Source: Bacteroidales bacterium (GTDB taxonomy: Bacteria > Bacteroidota > Bacteroidia > Bacteroidales > Bacteroidaceae). From it: a DNA stretch of 6,558 bases. Positions 1-6,035 of the stretch are shown here, one piece after another; position 1 is the stretch's first letter, and every line of letters starts with the position of its first letter. The DNA is taken from positions 1 to 6,558 of the forward strand of contig SFPF01000066.1 of assembly GCA_004552155.1 (NCBI GenBank). The letters run 5' to 3'. The notes under the pieces are model-generated. The model saw nothing but the letters and a program-made list of their open reading frames with translations, did no database searches and had not been told where the DNA came from. Made by a program: the position numbers and the translations under genes.

Positions 1-16
1 AGTCTCTTTTTGTTTA

Positions 17-718
17 TTAACTTTTACCACCAGACGGAGTCGTAGAATATCCATATTTATTAATTAACTCAGTTGCAAATGCGGCTTTTCCAGCAGCCTT
101 GGCAAATGAAACTCCATGGTAGCTTGGGTTAGGCTCTGAAATCCAAGGATAGCGGCCGGATTTATCCCAGTCAAAATTTCCAGAGTCAACTATAATTCCG
201 CCGAGAGTTGTTCCATGTCCGCCTATAAATTTTGTCGCTGAATGCACAACAATGTCCGCGCCATGTTCAATCGGACGAATCAAATACGGAGTTCCAAAAG
301 TATTGTCAATAACCAGCGGAAGTCCGTGCTTGTGCGCAATTTCTGCAATAGCGTCAATGTCTGGAATGTCAGAATTCGGATTTCCCAAAGTTTCAATATA
401 AACAGCTTTTGTGTTAGACTGAATCGCATCTTCAAGCTCAGAAAGATTGTGCGCGTCAACAAAAGTTGTTGTTATTCCATATAGCGGCAAAGTATGGGCA
501 AGCAAATTGTAGCTTCCACCGTAAATTGTTTTTTGCGCAACAATATGCTCGCCTTGTTTTGCCAAAGCCTGAATTGCATAAGTTATAGAAGTCGCACCGG
601 AAGAAACTGCAAGAGAAGCAACTCCGCCTTCAAGAGCCGCAATTCTTTTTTCAAGAACATCTTGTGTTGAATTCGTCAAGCGTCCGTAAATATTTCCAGC
701 ATCCTTTAAACCAAAGCG
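17..718 (-). CDS. O-acetylhomoserine sulfhydrylase (MetY-like), internal fragment broken at both ends
   Basis: This is a PLP-dependent Cys/Met-metabolism enzyme fragment. The family makes homocysteine from O-acetylhomoserine and sulfide in the cytoplasm. Family motifs appear in order: NIYGRLTNST (the Y-x-R that contacts the neighbouring subunit's PLP), SGATS, the IYGGSY loop, ETLGNPNSDIPDI, VIDNTFGTPYL with the pyridine-binding Asp, and SATKFIGGHG with the Schiff-base Lys (codon 230-232). The longest ORF begins at a TTG (677-679), but homology continues in frame upstream to about 718 (RFGLKDAGNIYGR), so that TTG is not a true start. The N-terminal 60 or so residues are missing. At the other end, homology stops near 68-79 after SYHGVSFAKAAGKAAFAT. 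It is replaced by an unrelated 17-residue tail and a stop at 17-19, so about half of a typical 420-430-residue enzyme is absent. The stretch is more A/T-rich than everything to its right. It joins nqrF directly, with no sign of an operon link. A cystathionine gamma-synthase relative is less likely given the GGHGTTLGG and SYHGV motifs. Confidence 0.85.
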   Translation of the reverse strand, partial: RFGLKDAGNIYGRLTNSTQDVLEKRIAALEGGVASLAVSSGATSITYAIQALAKQGEHIVAQKTIYGGSYNLLAHTLPLYGITTTFVDAHNLSELEDAIQSNTKAVYIETLGNPNSDIPDIDAIAEIAHKHGLPLVIDNTFGTPYLIRPIEHGADIVVHSATKFIGGHGTTLGGIIVDSGNFDWDKSGRYPWISEPNPSYHGVSFAKAAGKAAFATELINKYGYSTTPSGGKS

Positions 719-935
719 ATCCGCCGCAAGCCGAGGGAAGGTAGATGCCGTTGTCGGCGAGGGTGGAAAGCAGGCTGCCGCCTTGCGCTGCGGAAATCGT
801 GTCGCGCCCGTTTATCGTGATGTTCACGTTGCCGCTCGGCGAGAGGTAACGCTTAGCGATGAGCAGTATGACGACTATCAAGAGGATAATCACCAAGAAA
901 ACGCCGATGCTCGAGAGTATTAAGTTGATATTCAT
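651..935 (-). CDS. nqrF: NqrF, NADH-oxidising subunit of Na+-NQR, 5' fragment fused to foreign sequence
   Basis: The ATG at 933-935 starts a protein with one N-terminal membrane anchor (about residues 4-28, rich in I, L and V). The beginning of a plant-type ferredoxin domain follows, ending in YLPSACGG, the first cysteine part of the 2Fe-2S motif. NqrF normally continues G-x-C-G-x-C and then has FAD and NADH domains, about 420 residues in all. It is the entry point for electrons from NADH. Here the NqrF-like sequence ends at about codon 72 (720-722). The frame then runs through the opposite phase of the metY-like fragment for 22 meaningless residues to a stop at 651-653. The second to fourth cluster cysteines and both catalytic domains are absent, so this ORF cannot make a working subunit. 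It starts 27 bases after the native nqrE stop, as expected for the last gene of the operon. Identity of the first 72 residues is firm; the ORF end is an artefact of the junction. Confidence 0.85.
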   Translation of the reverse strand: MNINLILSSIGVFLVIILLIVVILLIAKRYLSPSGNVNITINGRDTISAAQGGSLLSTLADNGIYLPSACGGSLWFKGCWKYLRTLDEFNTRCS

Positions 936-962
936 TGTGCTGATGTTTTTCTTGATTTAAGA

Positions 963-1540
963 TTAAATGCTGAGGCCGGAGAAGCACATGAATGCCATAG
1001 CCATAAGTCCCACGGTGATAAACGTGATGCCGAGTCCTTGCAGGGGCTTGGGCACGTCAACCAGCCCACGCCAGAGCCGAGGGCGTAAACAATAGCGTCG
1101 CCCACGCCGCCGATGTACTGGCTGCTGTTGGGGTCCATGCCGATGCGCTGCTGCATGAAGAGGCTCGCGCCCATGATGGCGCAGTTCACGGCGATGAGGG
1201 GCAGGAAGATGCCGAGCGCGGCATAAAGCGAGGGGGAGAAGCGTTCTACAATCATTTCAACCAGCTGCACCATACCGGCAATGACGGCGATGAAGAGAAT
1301 GAAAGAGAGGAACGACAAATCTACGCCTTCGATGATACAGTCGGGACCGAGCACTTTGGTCTGCAACAGATAGTCCACGGGCACGGTGATGAGCAGCACG
1401 AAGGTTACGGCGATGCCGAGGCCGAGGGCTGTCTTCACGTTCTTGCTCACTGCCAAGTAGGAGCACATGCCGAGGAAGAAGGCGAATATCATATTGTCCA
1501 CGAAAATGGAGCGGACGAAAAGACTTAACATTTGTTCCAT
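963..1540 (-). CDS. nqrE: NqrE, Na+-NQR membrane subunit E, interrupted by a frameshifting deletion
   Basis: NqrE is a six-helix inner-membrane subunit that pairs with NqrD. Together they hold an intramembrane Fe-S centre, each giving two cysteines. The reading frame from the ATG at 1538-1540 gives 160 good residues, with FFLGMCSYLAVSK, EGVDLSFLSF and IFLPLIAVNCAIMG. Cys26 and Cys120 are where the cluster ligands are expected. After GSGVGW (Trp160, codon 1061-1063) the frame turns to nonsense (LTCPSPCKDS...) and would stop at 932-934, overlapping nqrF. The correct ending, DVPKPLQGLGITFITVGLMA and on to FSGLSI, lies in another frame at 966-1058, with TAA at 963-965. Family members have about 17 residues between GW and DVP, where only 2 bases remain here, so roughly 49 bases are missing. 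The loss removes most of the fifth membrane segment and its following loop. It may be a real mutation or an assembly error. The gap to nqrD is 36 bases and no Shine-Dalgarno sequence is visible. Confidence 0.9.
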
Positions 1541-1576
1541 AGCGTACTATATATATAATATGGTGTATCGGAATGC

Positions 1577-2215
1577 TTATTTTGCCTTGCGGTCGTTGTA
1601 GGCGCGGTGTGCCCAGATGATGCAACCCACGATGATGAGCGCCATGGCGGGCATCGTCATCATGCCGTTGTTCACGTAGCAGCCGCCGTTCTCCACATAG
1701 AAGCTTTCGGGAATGATGCGGAAGCCGAGCAGCGTGCCTGCGCCAAGCAGCTCGCGCACGAAGCCCACTGCCACCAGTATCCAGGCGTAGCCTAAGCCGC
1801 TGCCGATGCCGTCGAGGAACGATGCCCAGGGCCCGTTCTGCATGGCAAAGGCTTCGAGGCGACCCATGAGGATACAGTTGGTGATAATCAGACCCACGTA
1901 GACGGAAAGCTGCACGCTCACGTCGTAAGCGAAGGCTTTGAGGATTTGGCTCACGAGGGTAACGAGCGTGGCCACAACCACGAGCTGCACGATGATGCGG
2001 ATGCGGTTGGGGATGGTCTTTCTAAGCAGCGAGATGATAACGTTGGCGAATGCCGTGATCACCGTGACGGAGAGGCCCATCACGATGGAGGGTTCCAGCT
2101 GCGAGGTAACGGCCAGCGCGGAGCAGATGCCGAGCACCTGAACCGCCACGGGGTTATTCAGGTTAAGCGGGCCGGTGAAGACCTCTTGGTTTTCCTTTGA
2201 AAATAACTTGCTCAT
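1577..2215 (-). CDS. nqrD: NqrD, Na+-NQR membrane subunit D
   Basis: This is an integral membrane subunit of the Na+-translocating NADH:quinone reductase. It is homologous to NqrE and inserted in the opposite orientation. The 212-residue product has about six hydrophobic segments and is full length for the family. Recognisable parts are the N-terminal GPLNLNNPVAVQVLGICSAL, the LRKTIPNRIRIIVQL loop, YVGLIITNCILMGRLEAFAM and DGIGSGLGYAWILVAVGFVRE. Cys31 and Cys114 sit where the family's two Fe-S ligands lie. The ATG at 2213-2215 follows nqrC by 27 bases without a Shine-Dalgarno sequence. The ending (WAHRAYNDRKAK) is a short cytoplasmic tail. RnfA/RnfE are paralogues, but the neighbouring nqrA, nqrB and nqrC settle the assignment. 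Confidence 0.96.
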   Translation of the reverse strand: MSKLFSKENQEVFTGPLNLNNPVAVQVLGICSALAVTSQLEPSIVMGLSVTVITAFANVIISLLRKTIPNRIRIIVQLVVVATLVTLVSQILKAFAYDVSVQLSVYVGLIITNCILMGRLEAFAMQNGPWASFLDGIGSGLGYAWILVAVGFVRELLGAGTLLGFRIIPESFYVENGGCYVNNGMMTMPAMALIIVGCIIWAHRAYNDRKAK

Positions 2216-2242
2216 AATTTATGTCGAATAGCCGTTAGTTGA

Positions 2243-2953
2243 TTATTTGTTGACAGTTTGGAAAAATCCGATGTAGTTCTGCAAGCCTTCGTTCACCATA
2301 GCGGCTGCGCCGTTGGTGGTGAGGGTTGCGCCGGTGAGTCCGTCTACTTCGTATTCGGGATGCTTCACCTGGCCTTTCTTCACAATGGTCAGCGCCACGC
2401 TGGCTGCGGCACTGTCGGCAAACACCTGCTTGCCTTTGAAGAGGTCCTGGAACTTCTGCTCTGCGAGGAGCGCGCCGAGGCCGGCCGTTTCGCTTTCGTG
2501 GGAGAAGTATGCGCCGAAGACGGTCTTGCAGTCGGCATCGAGGGCCACGTAGCCCCAGAGTCCGCCCCAGAGGCCGCGGCCAGAAACGGGTACCACGTAT
2601 TTCACGTCATCGCCCACCTTGCACACGTAGAGGGGCAGGCTTTCGGCGCTGATGTCCTTGGTTTCCACGCGGAAGCCGGCCTGGTCCTTGTCGGCGCCGG
2701 CGTTGAGCGTGTCGCCTTTGGCATTGATAATCATGTCGGCATTGACCACTTCGTCGTATTTCTGCTCCACAGCCTCCGTGCCGGCAAGGTCGCGGATGTT
2801 GAGGGCTGCGAGTATCTGCTTTTTCTTGTCGAGTTCCACGTTCTTATCCTGCGTAGGCTTGAGCGCAGACGAAACGAACGCAAGAAGGAACGCCACGACC
2901 ACTACCATAATCGAGGCATAGGCAATGGTATAAGTGTTACTGTTCGTATTCAT
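2243..2953 (-). CDS. nqrC: NqrC, Na+-NQR subunit C carrying covalent FMN
   Basis: NqrC has one N-terminal membrane helix (about residues 8-30, TIAYASIMVVVVAFLLAFVS) and a soluble FMN-binding domain outside the cytoplasm. The flavin attaches by a phosphodiester bond to the last Thr of the Dxx(S/T)GAT motif, seen here as DGLTGAT at residues 204-210 (Thr210). Other conserved blocks are SGRGLWGGLWGYVALD (125-140) and HESETAGLGA (152-161), typical of FMN_bind domains. Length (236) is slightly below the 250-260 usual in proteobacteria. Attachment needs the flavin transferase ApbE, which is not encoded in this window. The start at 2951-2953 is the only one that gives the full helix. A 173-base gap containing a repeat element separates it from nqrB. 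Confidence 0.96.
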   Translation of the reverse strand: MNTNSNTYTIAYASIMVVVVAFLLAFVSSALKPTQDKNVELDKKKQILAALNIRDLAGTEAVEQKYDEVVNADMIINAKGDTLNAGADKDQAGFRVETKDISAESLPLYVCKVGDDVKYVVPVSGRGLWGGLWGYVALDADCKTVFGAYFSHESETAGLGALLAEQKFQDLFKGKQVFADSAAASVALTIVKKGQVKHPEYEVDGLTGATLTTNGAAAMVNEGLQNYIGFFQTVNK

Positions 2954-2992
2954 TGTAGTTTTATTTTTTATGTAAACGGGATAAGGGTTTTG

Positions 2993-3112
2993 TATTTGAG
3001 TAGACGAGTAGACTAGTAAACGAGTAGACGAGACAGAAAAGTCTTGCTATTTATATTATATTGTGTGTAACATGTCTTGTTTACTTGTAAACTCGTTTAC
3101 TTGTTTACTAAA
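2993..3112. repeat. Intergenic octamer-repeat inverted element, copy 1 (nqrB-nqrC gap)
   Basis: On the plus strand the left arm is four phased 8-base units at 3001-3032: TAGACGAG, TAGACTAG, TAAACGAG, TAGACGAG. A decayed unit precedes them at 2993-3000. The right arm is four phased units at 3076-3107: CTTGTTTA, CTTGTAAA, CTCGTTTA, CTTGTTTA. The arms are near-complementary, and ACA (3033-3035) and TGT (3073-3075) extend the match towards the loop. It lies wholly between the nqrB stop and the nqrC start and codes for nothing convincing. Function is unknown; a dispersed MITE- or REP-like element or an RNA hairpin within the operon transcript are possibilities. Confidence 0.85.
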
Positions 3113-3126
3113 ACATTACGTGTCCC

Positions 3127-4290
3127 TTACTTGGCTCGTTTGAGACGTTTGTTGATGTTGCTCTGCACGAAGCAGTAGTCGATGAGCGGGGCAAACATGT
3201 TCATCAGCAATATGGCGAGCATCATGCCTTCGGGGAAACCGGGGTTGAGCACGCGGATCGTGATGGCCACGGCGCCGATGAGGAAGCCGTAGATATATTT
3301 GCCGCCTTCGGTGCGTGCGCCCGTCACGGGGTCGGTTGCCATGAAGACTGCGCCGAAGCAGAAGCCGCCCGTCGCGAGATGCTCGTACCAGGGCATCTGT
3401 GCCACGGCGTTGCCCTCAAGGCCGGCGATGTTGAACAGCCAAGCCACGAGTGCGCCGCCCACAAACACGCTGCCCATCGTTTTCCACGAGGCAATGCGCG
3501 TAAAGAGCAGGATAAATGCGCCGATGGCAATGGCGATGACGCTCGTTTCGCCGATAGAGCCGGGGATAAAGCCGAGTACCATGTCGGAGAAGGTGGAAGT
3601 GGGGGCGATGCCTGCGGCTGCCTCGCCGAGGGGCGTGGCCATGGTGGTGCCGTCGGGCAGGGCGTTGCCCAGGCCGCACACGCTGTCGGAGGCGAGCCAT
3701 ACGGTGTCGCCGCTCATGCTGGTGGGATAGGCGAAGAAGAGGAATGCGCGCGCCACGAGCGCGGGGTTGAAGATATTCATGCCAGTGCCGCCGAAAATCT
3801 CTTTGGCAAAGATGACGCTGAATGCCACGGCCACGGCAAGCATCCACAGCGGGCAATCAACGGGCACAATCATCGGAATGAGCAAACCCGTCACGAGGTA
3901 GCCCTCTTGGATTTCCTCTTTCTTCCACTGCGCCACGACGAATTCGATGCCGAGACCCACGATGTAGGAAACGAGGATTTTGGGCAGGGTAAGCAGGAAG
4001 CCGTAGCCGAAGAGTTCCCAGAAGCTTGCGTCGGCGAGCTTGCCGGCTGCGAGATAGTTCTGATAGCCGAGATTGTACATGCCGAAGAGCAGTGCCGGCA
4101 TCAGGGCAATGACTACCATCGACATAATGCGCTTGGAGTCGATGGCATCGTGTATGCTCACGCCCGAGCGAGAAGTGGTGTTCGGCACGAGGAGAAAGGT
4201 CTCCATACCGTCGAACACGGAACGGAAGGCACTCAACTTGCCGCCTTCTTCAAAATTGGGGCGAATGTTGTCTAAGAATTTCTTAATCAT
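3127..4290 (-). CDS. nqrB: NqrB, Na+-NQR membrane subunit B carrying covalent FMN
   Basis: NqrB is the largest membrane subunit and holds a covalent FMN and riboflavin. It lies at the Na+ and quinone end of the complex. An upstream ATG at 4374 adds 28 residues translated from repeat DNA (SSAATHTCLVYSFTDN...). I chose the ATG at 4288-4290, giving MIKKFLDNIRPNFEEGGKLS, the normal family start, and 387 residues. Motifs include VPNTTSRSGVSIHDAIDSKR (36-55), IFGGTGMNIFNPALVARAFL (165-184), and the flavinylation motif DGTTMAT (213-219) with Thr219 as acceptor. FMATDPVTGARTEGGKYIYG (316-335) and LNPGFPEGMMLAILLMNMFA (348-367) follow. About ten hydrophobic helices can be traced. The motif has Met where Gly is usual. 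No other defect is seen. RnfD is the paralogue, but its context and length differ. Confidence 0.96.
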   Translation of the reverse strand: MIKKFLDNIRPNFEEGGKLSAFRSVFDGMETFLLVPNTTSRSGVSIHDAIDSKRIMSMVVIALMPALLFGMYNLGYQNYLAAGKLADASFWELFGYGFLLTLPKILVSYIVGLGIEFVVAQWKKEEIQEGYLVTGLLIPMIVPVDCPLWMLAVAVAFSVIFAKEIFGGTGMNIFNPALVARAFLFFAYPTSMSGDTVWLASDSVCGLGNALPDGTTMATPLGEAAAGIAPTSTFSDMVLGFIPGSIGETSVIAIAIGAFILLFTRIASWKTMGSVFVGGALVAWLFNIAGLEGNAVAQMPWYEHLATGGFCFGAVFMATDPVTGARTEGGKYIYGFLIGAVAITIRVLNPGFPEGMMLAILLMNMFAPLIDYCFVQSNINKRLKRAK

Positions 4291-4310
4291 TTGGTGTATC
4301 TTATTATTAG

Positions 4311-4454
4311 TAGACAAGTTATCAGTAAACGAGTAGACGAGACAGGTATGTGTTGCTGCTGATGATTTATTCAAGCATCATGTTTCGTAACTTGTATACT
4401 TGTTTAATCGTTTCCCTATTCACTCGTTTACTTGTCAACTTGTTTACTCGTTTA
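4311..4454. repeat. Intergenic octamer-repeat inverted element, copy 2 (nqrA-nqrB gap)
   Basis: The left arm has TAGACAAG (4311-4318), a 7-base degenerate unit, TAAACGAG (4326-4333) and TAGACGAG (4334-4341). The right arm is eight 8-base units in perfect phase at 4391-4454: CTTGTATA, CTTGTTTA, two decayed units, CTCGTTTA, CTTGTCAA, CTTGTTTA, CTCGTTTA. The last unit ends four bases from the nqrA stop codon. A 22-base stretch at 4324-4345 is identical to 3015-3036 in copy 1. TTGCT also lies at the same offset in the spacer, and CATGT follows the spacer in both. The two copies are therefore one family. Not coding; function unknown. Confidence 0.85.
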
Positions 4455-4458
4455 CTCA

Positions 4459-5811
4459 TTATGCATTCTCTTTTCTCAGAAGGTCAAGACCCTCGCGCAC
4501 AATCTTTTGCAGTTCCAGCTTAGAGGAATCCACGAACTCAGCGACGGCGAAGTCCTCGGGGGCTACTTCGTAGATGCCGAGTGCCTCCTGGCGGTCGATG
4601 TCGCCCGTGATGATGGCTTTGATGAGGTAGCCGGCGTAGATGTCCATCGGGAACACGCGGTCGTACTCGCCGCTCATTATTATATGTCGCTCTCCGCCTT
4701 TGATACGGCAGTCAAGGTCGTATTTCTTGCTCTTTCCGAAGAGCCAGGAGAAATAGCTGCGACTGGTGGAGAACTGATTGAGGCGCGGCATAATCCAGCC
4801 GAAGGCTTCGTTCACGTCGTCGCCCTCGGGAATAGCGCAGACCTCGGTGCAGAAGGCTCCGAGATAGTCGTCCATGCCGCTACGCTCGCCCACCAGCGGG
4901 TTGCCGCCGATGATGCGCACGTGCCCCGTGCCTTTGATTTTGTCGCCGATGATGCTCGTCATCGGTGCGCCGATGAGCGTTTCCACGTAGGTCGGCGCGG
5001 TTATCATGGAACCAGCCACGGCAATGCGGCGAGTAAGGTTCACCTTGCCCGTACGGAAGAGCTCGCCAAGCATAATCACGTGCTCAGCACCCATGGTCCA
5101 TACGGTTTCGCCCTTGTTCACGGGGTCGATATGATTGATCTGCACGCCCACGTTGCCGGCGGGGTTCGGGCCGGAAAAGACGCTGACCTTTGCATGCGTG
5201 ATGGGCAGCAGTTCCGAGTTGATTTGCTGCGGGTTGATGCCCACGTAAACCGGCGCGATGCGCGAGAGGGCGGCGATACCCGTCTTGAAGTCGCCTTCCC
5301 TCCCTTTTGCCACAAACGAGAAGTCGGCTGCAAGCGGCATGGTGCTGAATGCAGACACGAAAATCGACTTGGGCTTTTGCTCGGGGTCGGCAATCACGTC
5401 GTAGGGACGCTGGCGCAGGAAGGCGGCCATGCCTGCTTCGAGCATCAGGGCGTGCACCTCTTCGCCAGAGGCCTTTTCAGGATCGGGCGCGTTAAACGAC
5501 TTGTAGTCCTGCTTGCCGTCGCTCTCGATGCAGATGCGCAGGAGCTTGCGGCGTTCGCCGCGCTCGATGGCTTTCACCGTGCCGCTGACGGGGCTGACTA
5601 CTGCAATTTTCTCGGTGGCCTTGTCCACAAAAAGAGGGTCGCCGGCTTTTACGCTGCAGCCCTCTTTCACCGCGAGCTTGGGCACGATTCCGTTGAAATC
5701 GGCAGGCTTCACGGCATACGTTTCTGCCAAAGGACACGCTGCGAGCTGCTGCTCGGCCGCGCCTTCGAGCATGATGTCAAGACCTTTCTTAATCTTATAC
5801 AAAGGTTCCAT
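4459..5811 (-). CDS. nqrA: NqrA, Na+-NQR subunit A
   Basis: NqrA is the peripheral, cytoplasm-facing subunit of the complex. It contains no flavin and contributes to quinone binding. The ORF opens at a TTG at 5838, but the family N-terminus (YKIKKGLDIMLEGAAEQQ) begins at the ATG at 5809-5811. That gives 450 residues, the usual length. An RnfC-like barrel-sandwich region appears early (KEGCSVKAGDPLFVDKATEK, then VVSPVSGTVKAIERGERRK). The middle has NPAGNVGVQINHIDPVNKGE, followed by VWTMGAEHVIMLGELFRTGK and RRIAVAGSM. The C-terminus has PMDIYAGYLIKAIITGDIDR and GIYEVAPEDFAVAEFVDSSK. It is the first gene of the operon and has its own probable promoter. A long plus-strand ORF over the whole gene is a shadow. 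Confidence 0.96.
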   Translation of the reverse strand: MEPLYKIKKGLDIMLEGAAEQQLAACPLAETYAVKPADFNGIVPKLAVKEGCSVKAGDPLFVDKATEKIAVVSPVSGTVKAIERGERRKLLRICIESDGKQDYKSFNAPDPEKASGEEVHALMLEAGMAAFLRQRPYDVIADPEQKPKSIFVSAFSTMPLAADFSFVAKGREGDFKTGIAALSRIAPVYVGINPQQINSELLPITHAKVSVFSGPNPAGNVGVQINHIDPVNKGETVWTMGAEHVIMLGELFRTGKVNLTRRIAVAGSMITAPTYVETLIGAPMTSIIGDKIKGTGHVRIIGGNPLVGERSGMDDYLGAFCTEVCAIPEGDDVNEAFGWIMPRLNQFSTSRSYFSWLFGKSKKYDLDCRIKGGERHIIMSGEYDRVFPMDIYAGYLIKAIITGDIDRQEALGIYEVAPEDFAVAEFVDSSKLELQKIVREGLDLLRKENA

Positions 5812-5835
5812 TCTGAAAAATATATGTTTTGAGGG

Positions 5836-5843
5836 CAAATTTA
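5836..5843 (-). promoter_or_regulatory. Probable nqrA operon promoter, Bacteroidetes -7 box
   Basis: Read on the minus strand this is TAAATTTG, an exact match to the Bacteroidetes sigma-ABfr -7 consensus TAnnTTTG, 24 bases before the nqrA ATG. No TTG lies at the usual 19-21 base spacing upstream. A weak TTAC is there instead, and a TTG lies too close, at 12 bases. The implied leader is short and has no Shine-Dalgarno sequence. Location between the rplT terminator and nqrA supports the call. Confidence 0.5.
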
Positions 5844-5930
5844 ATAAAAACTAATCAATTGTAATATATGAAAAGCCCAATAAGTGATGCCTTCCTTATA
5901 GGAAAAAGGGAAAAAACGTACCTGAAATAC

Positions 5931-5953
5931 GCGGCAAAGCACGCCGCTGCTTT
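5931..5953. other. Small G/C-rich hairpin between terminator and nqrA promoter
   Basis: GCGGC (5931-5935) pairs with GCCGC (5943-5947) around a 7-base loop. An alternative, mutually exclusive fold pairs AAAGCA (5936-5941) with TGCTTT (5948-5953) and is followed by T residues on the plus strand. It might be a weak second terminator or an incidental structure. No plus-strand gene ends here. Confidence 0.3.
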
Positions 5954-5961
5954 TTCCGGGC

Positions 5962-6000
5962 AAAAAAATTAGGGTATGCCCATTGCGGGGCATACCCTAA
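5962..6000 (-). terminator. Intrinsic terminator of the rpmI-rplT transcript
   Basis: A perfect 13-base-pair stem (5969-5981 with 5988-6000, arm TTAGGGTATGCCC on the plus strand) encloses a 6-base loop. On the minus strand it is followed at once by seven T residues (5962-5968). It begins 35 bases past the rplT stop codon and separates the ribosomal-protein operon from nqr. The plus strand lacks a T-run after the stem, so it is one-directional. Confidence 0.92.
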
Positions 6001-6035
6001 GTGTGAAATCTATTACAAAGTAGAACTACTTTCGT

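Noticed and set aside
651..719. New C-terminal domain fused to NqrF
   Set aside because: The 22 residues are the off-frame reading of metY-like DNA, not a domain.
2258..3016. 252-codon plus-strand ORF opposite nqrC
   Set aside because: Antisense shadow with no motif; it runs into the octamer repeat arm, and nqrC is unquestionably the gene here.
3001..3107. CRISPR array
   Set aside because: Units are 8 bases, contiguous and inverted between arms; there are no unique spacers or long direct repeats and no cas genes.
3076..3107. Octamer arm as an intrinsic terminator for nqrB
   Set aside because: There is no run of T after the stem in the nqrB direction, and nqrC-nqrF lie downstream in the same operon.
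4291..4374. 28-residue N-terminal extension of NqrB
   Set aside because: The extension is translated octamer repeat and spacer; the family N-terminus begins exactly at the ATG at 4288-4290.
4432..5832. 466-codon plus-strand ORF opposite nqrA
   Set aside because: It starts in repeat DNA and resembles no family I know. It is His/Ala/Val-rich in the way antisense frames of G/C-rich genes are. Similar shadows lie opposite nqrB (3379-4275) and nqrC (2258-3016).
5812..5838. TTG start giving NqrA nine more residues
   Set aside because: MPSKHIFFR is unlike any NqrA start and would overlap the probable promoter; the ATG at 5809-5811 fits the family.
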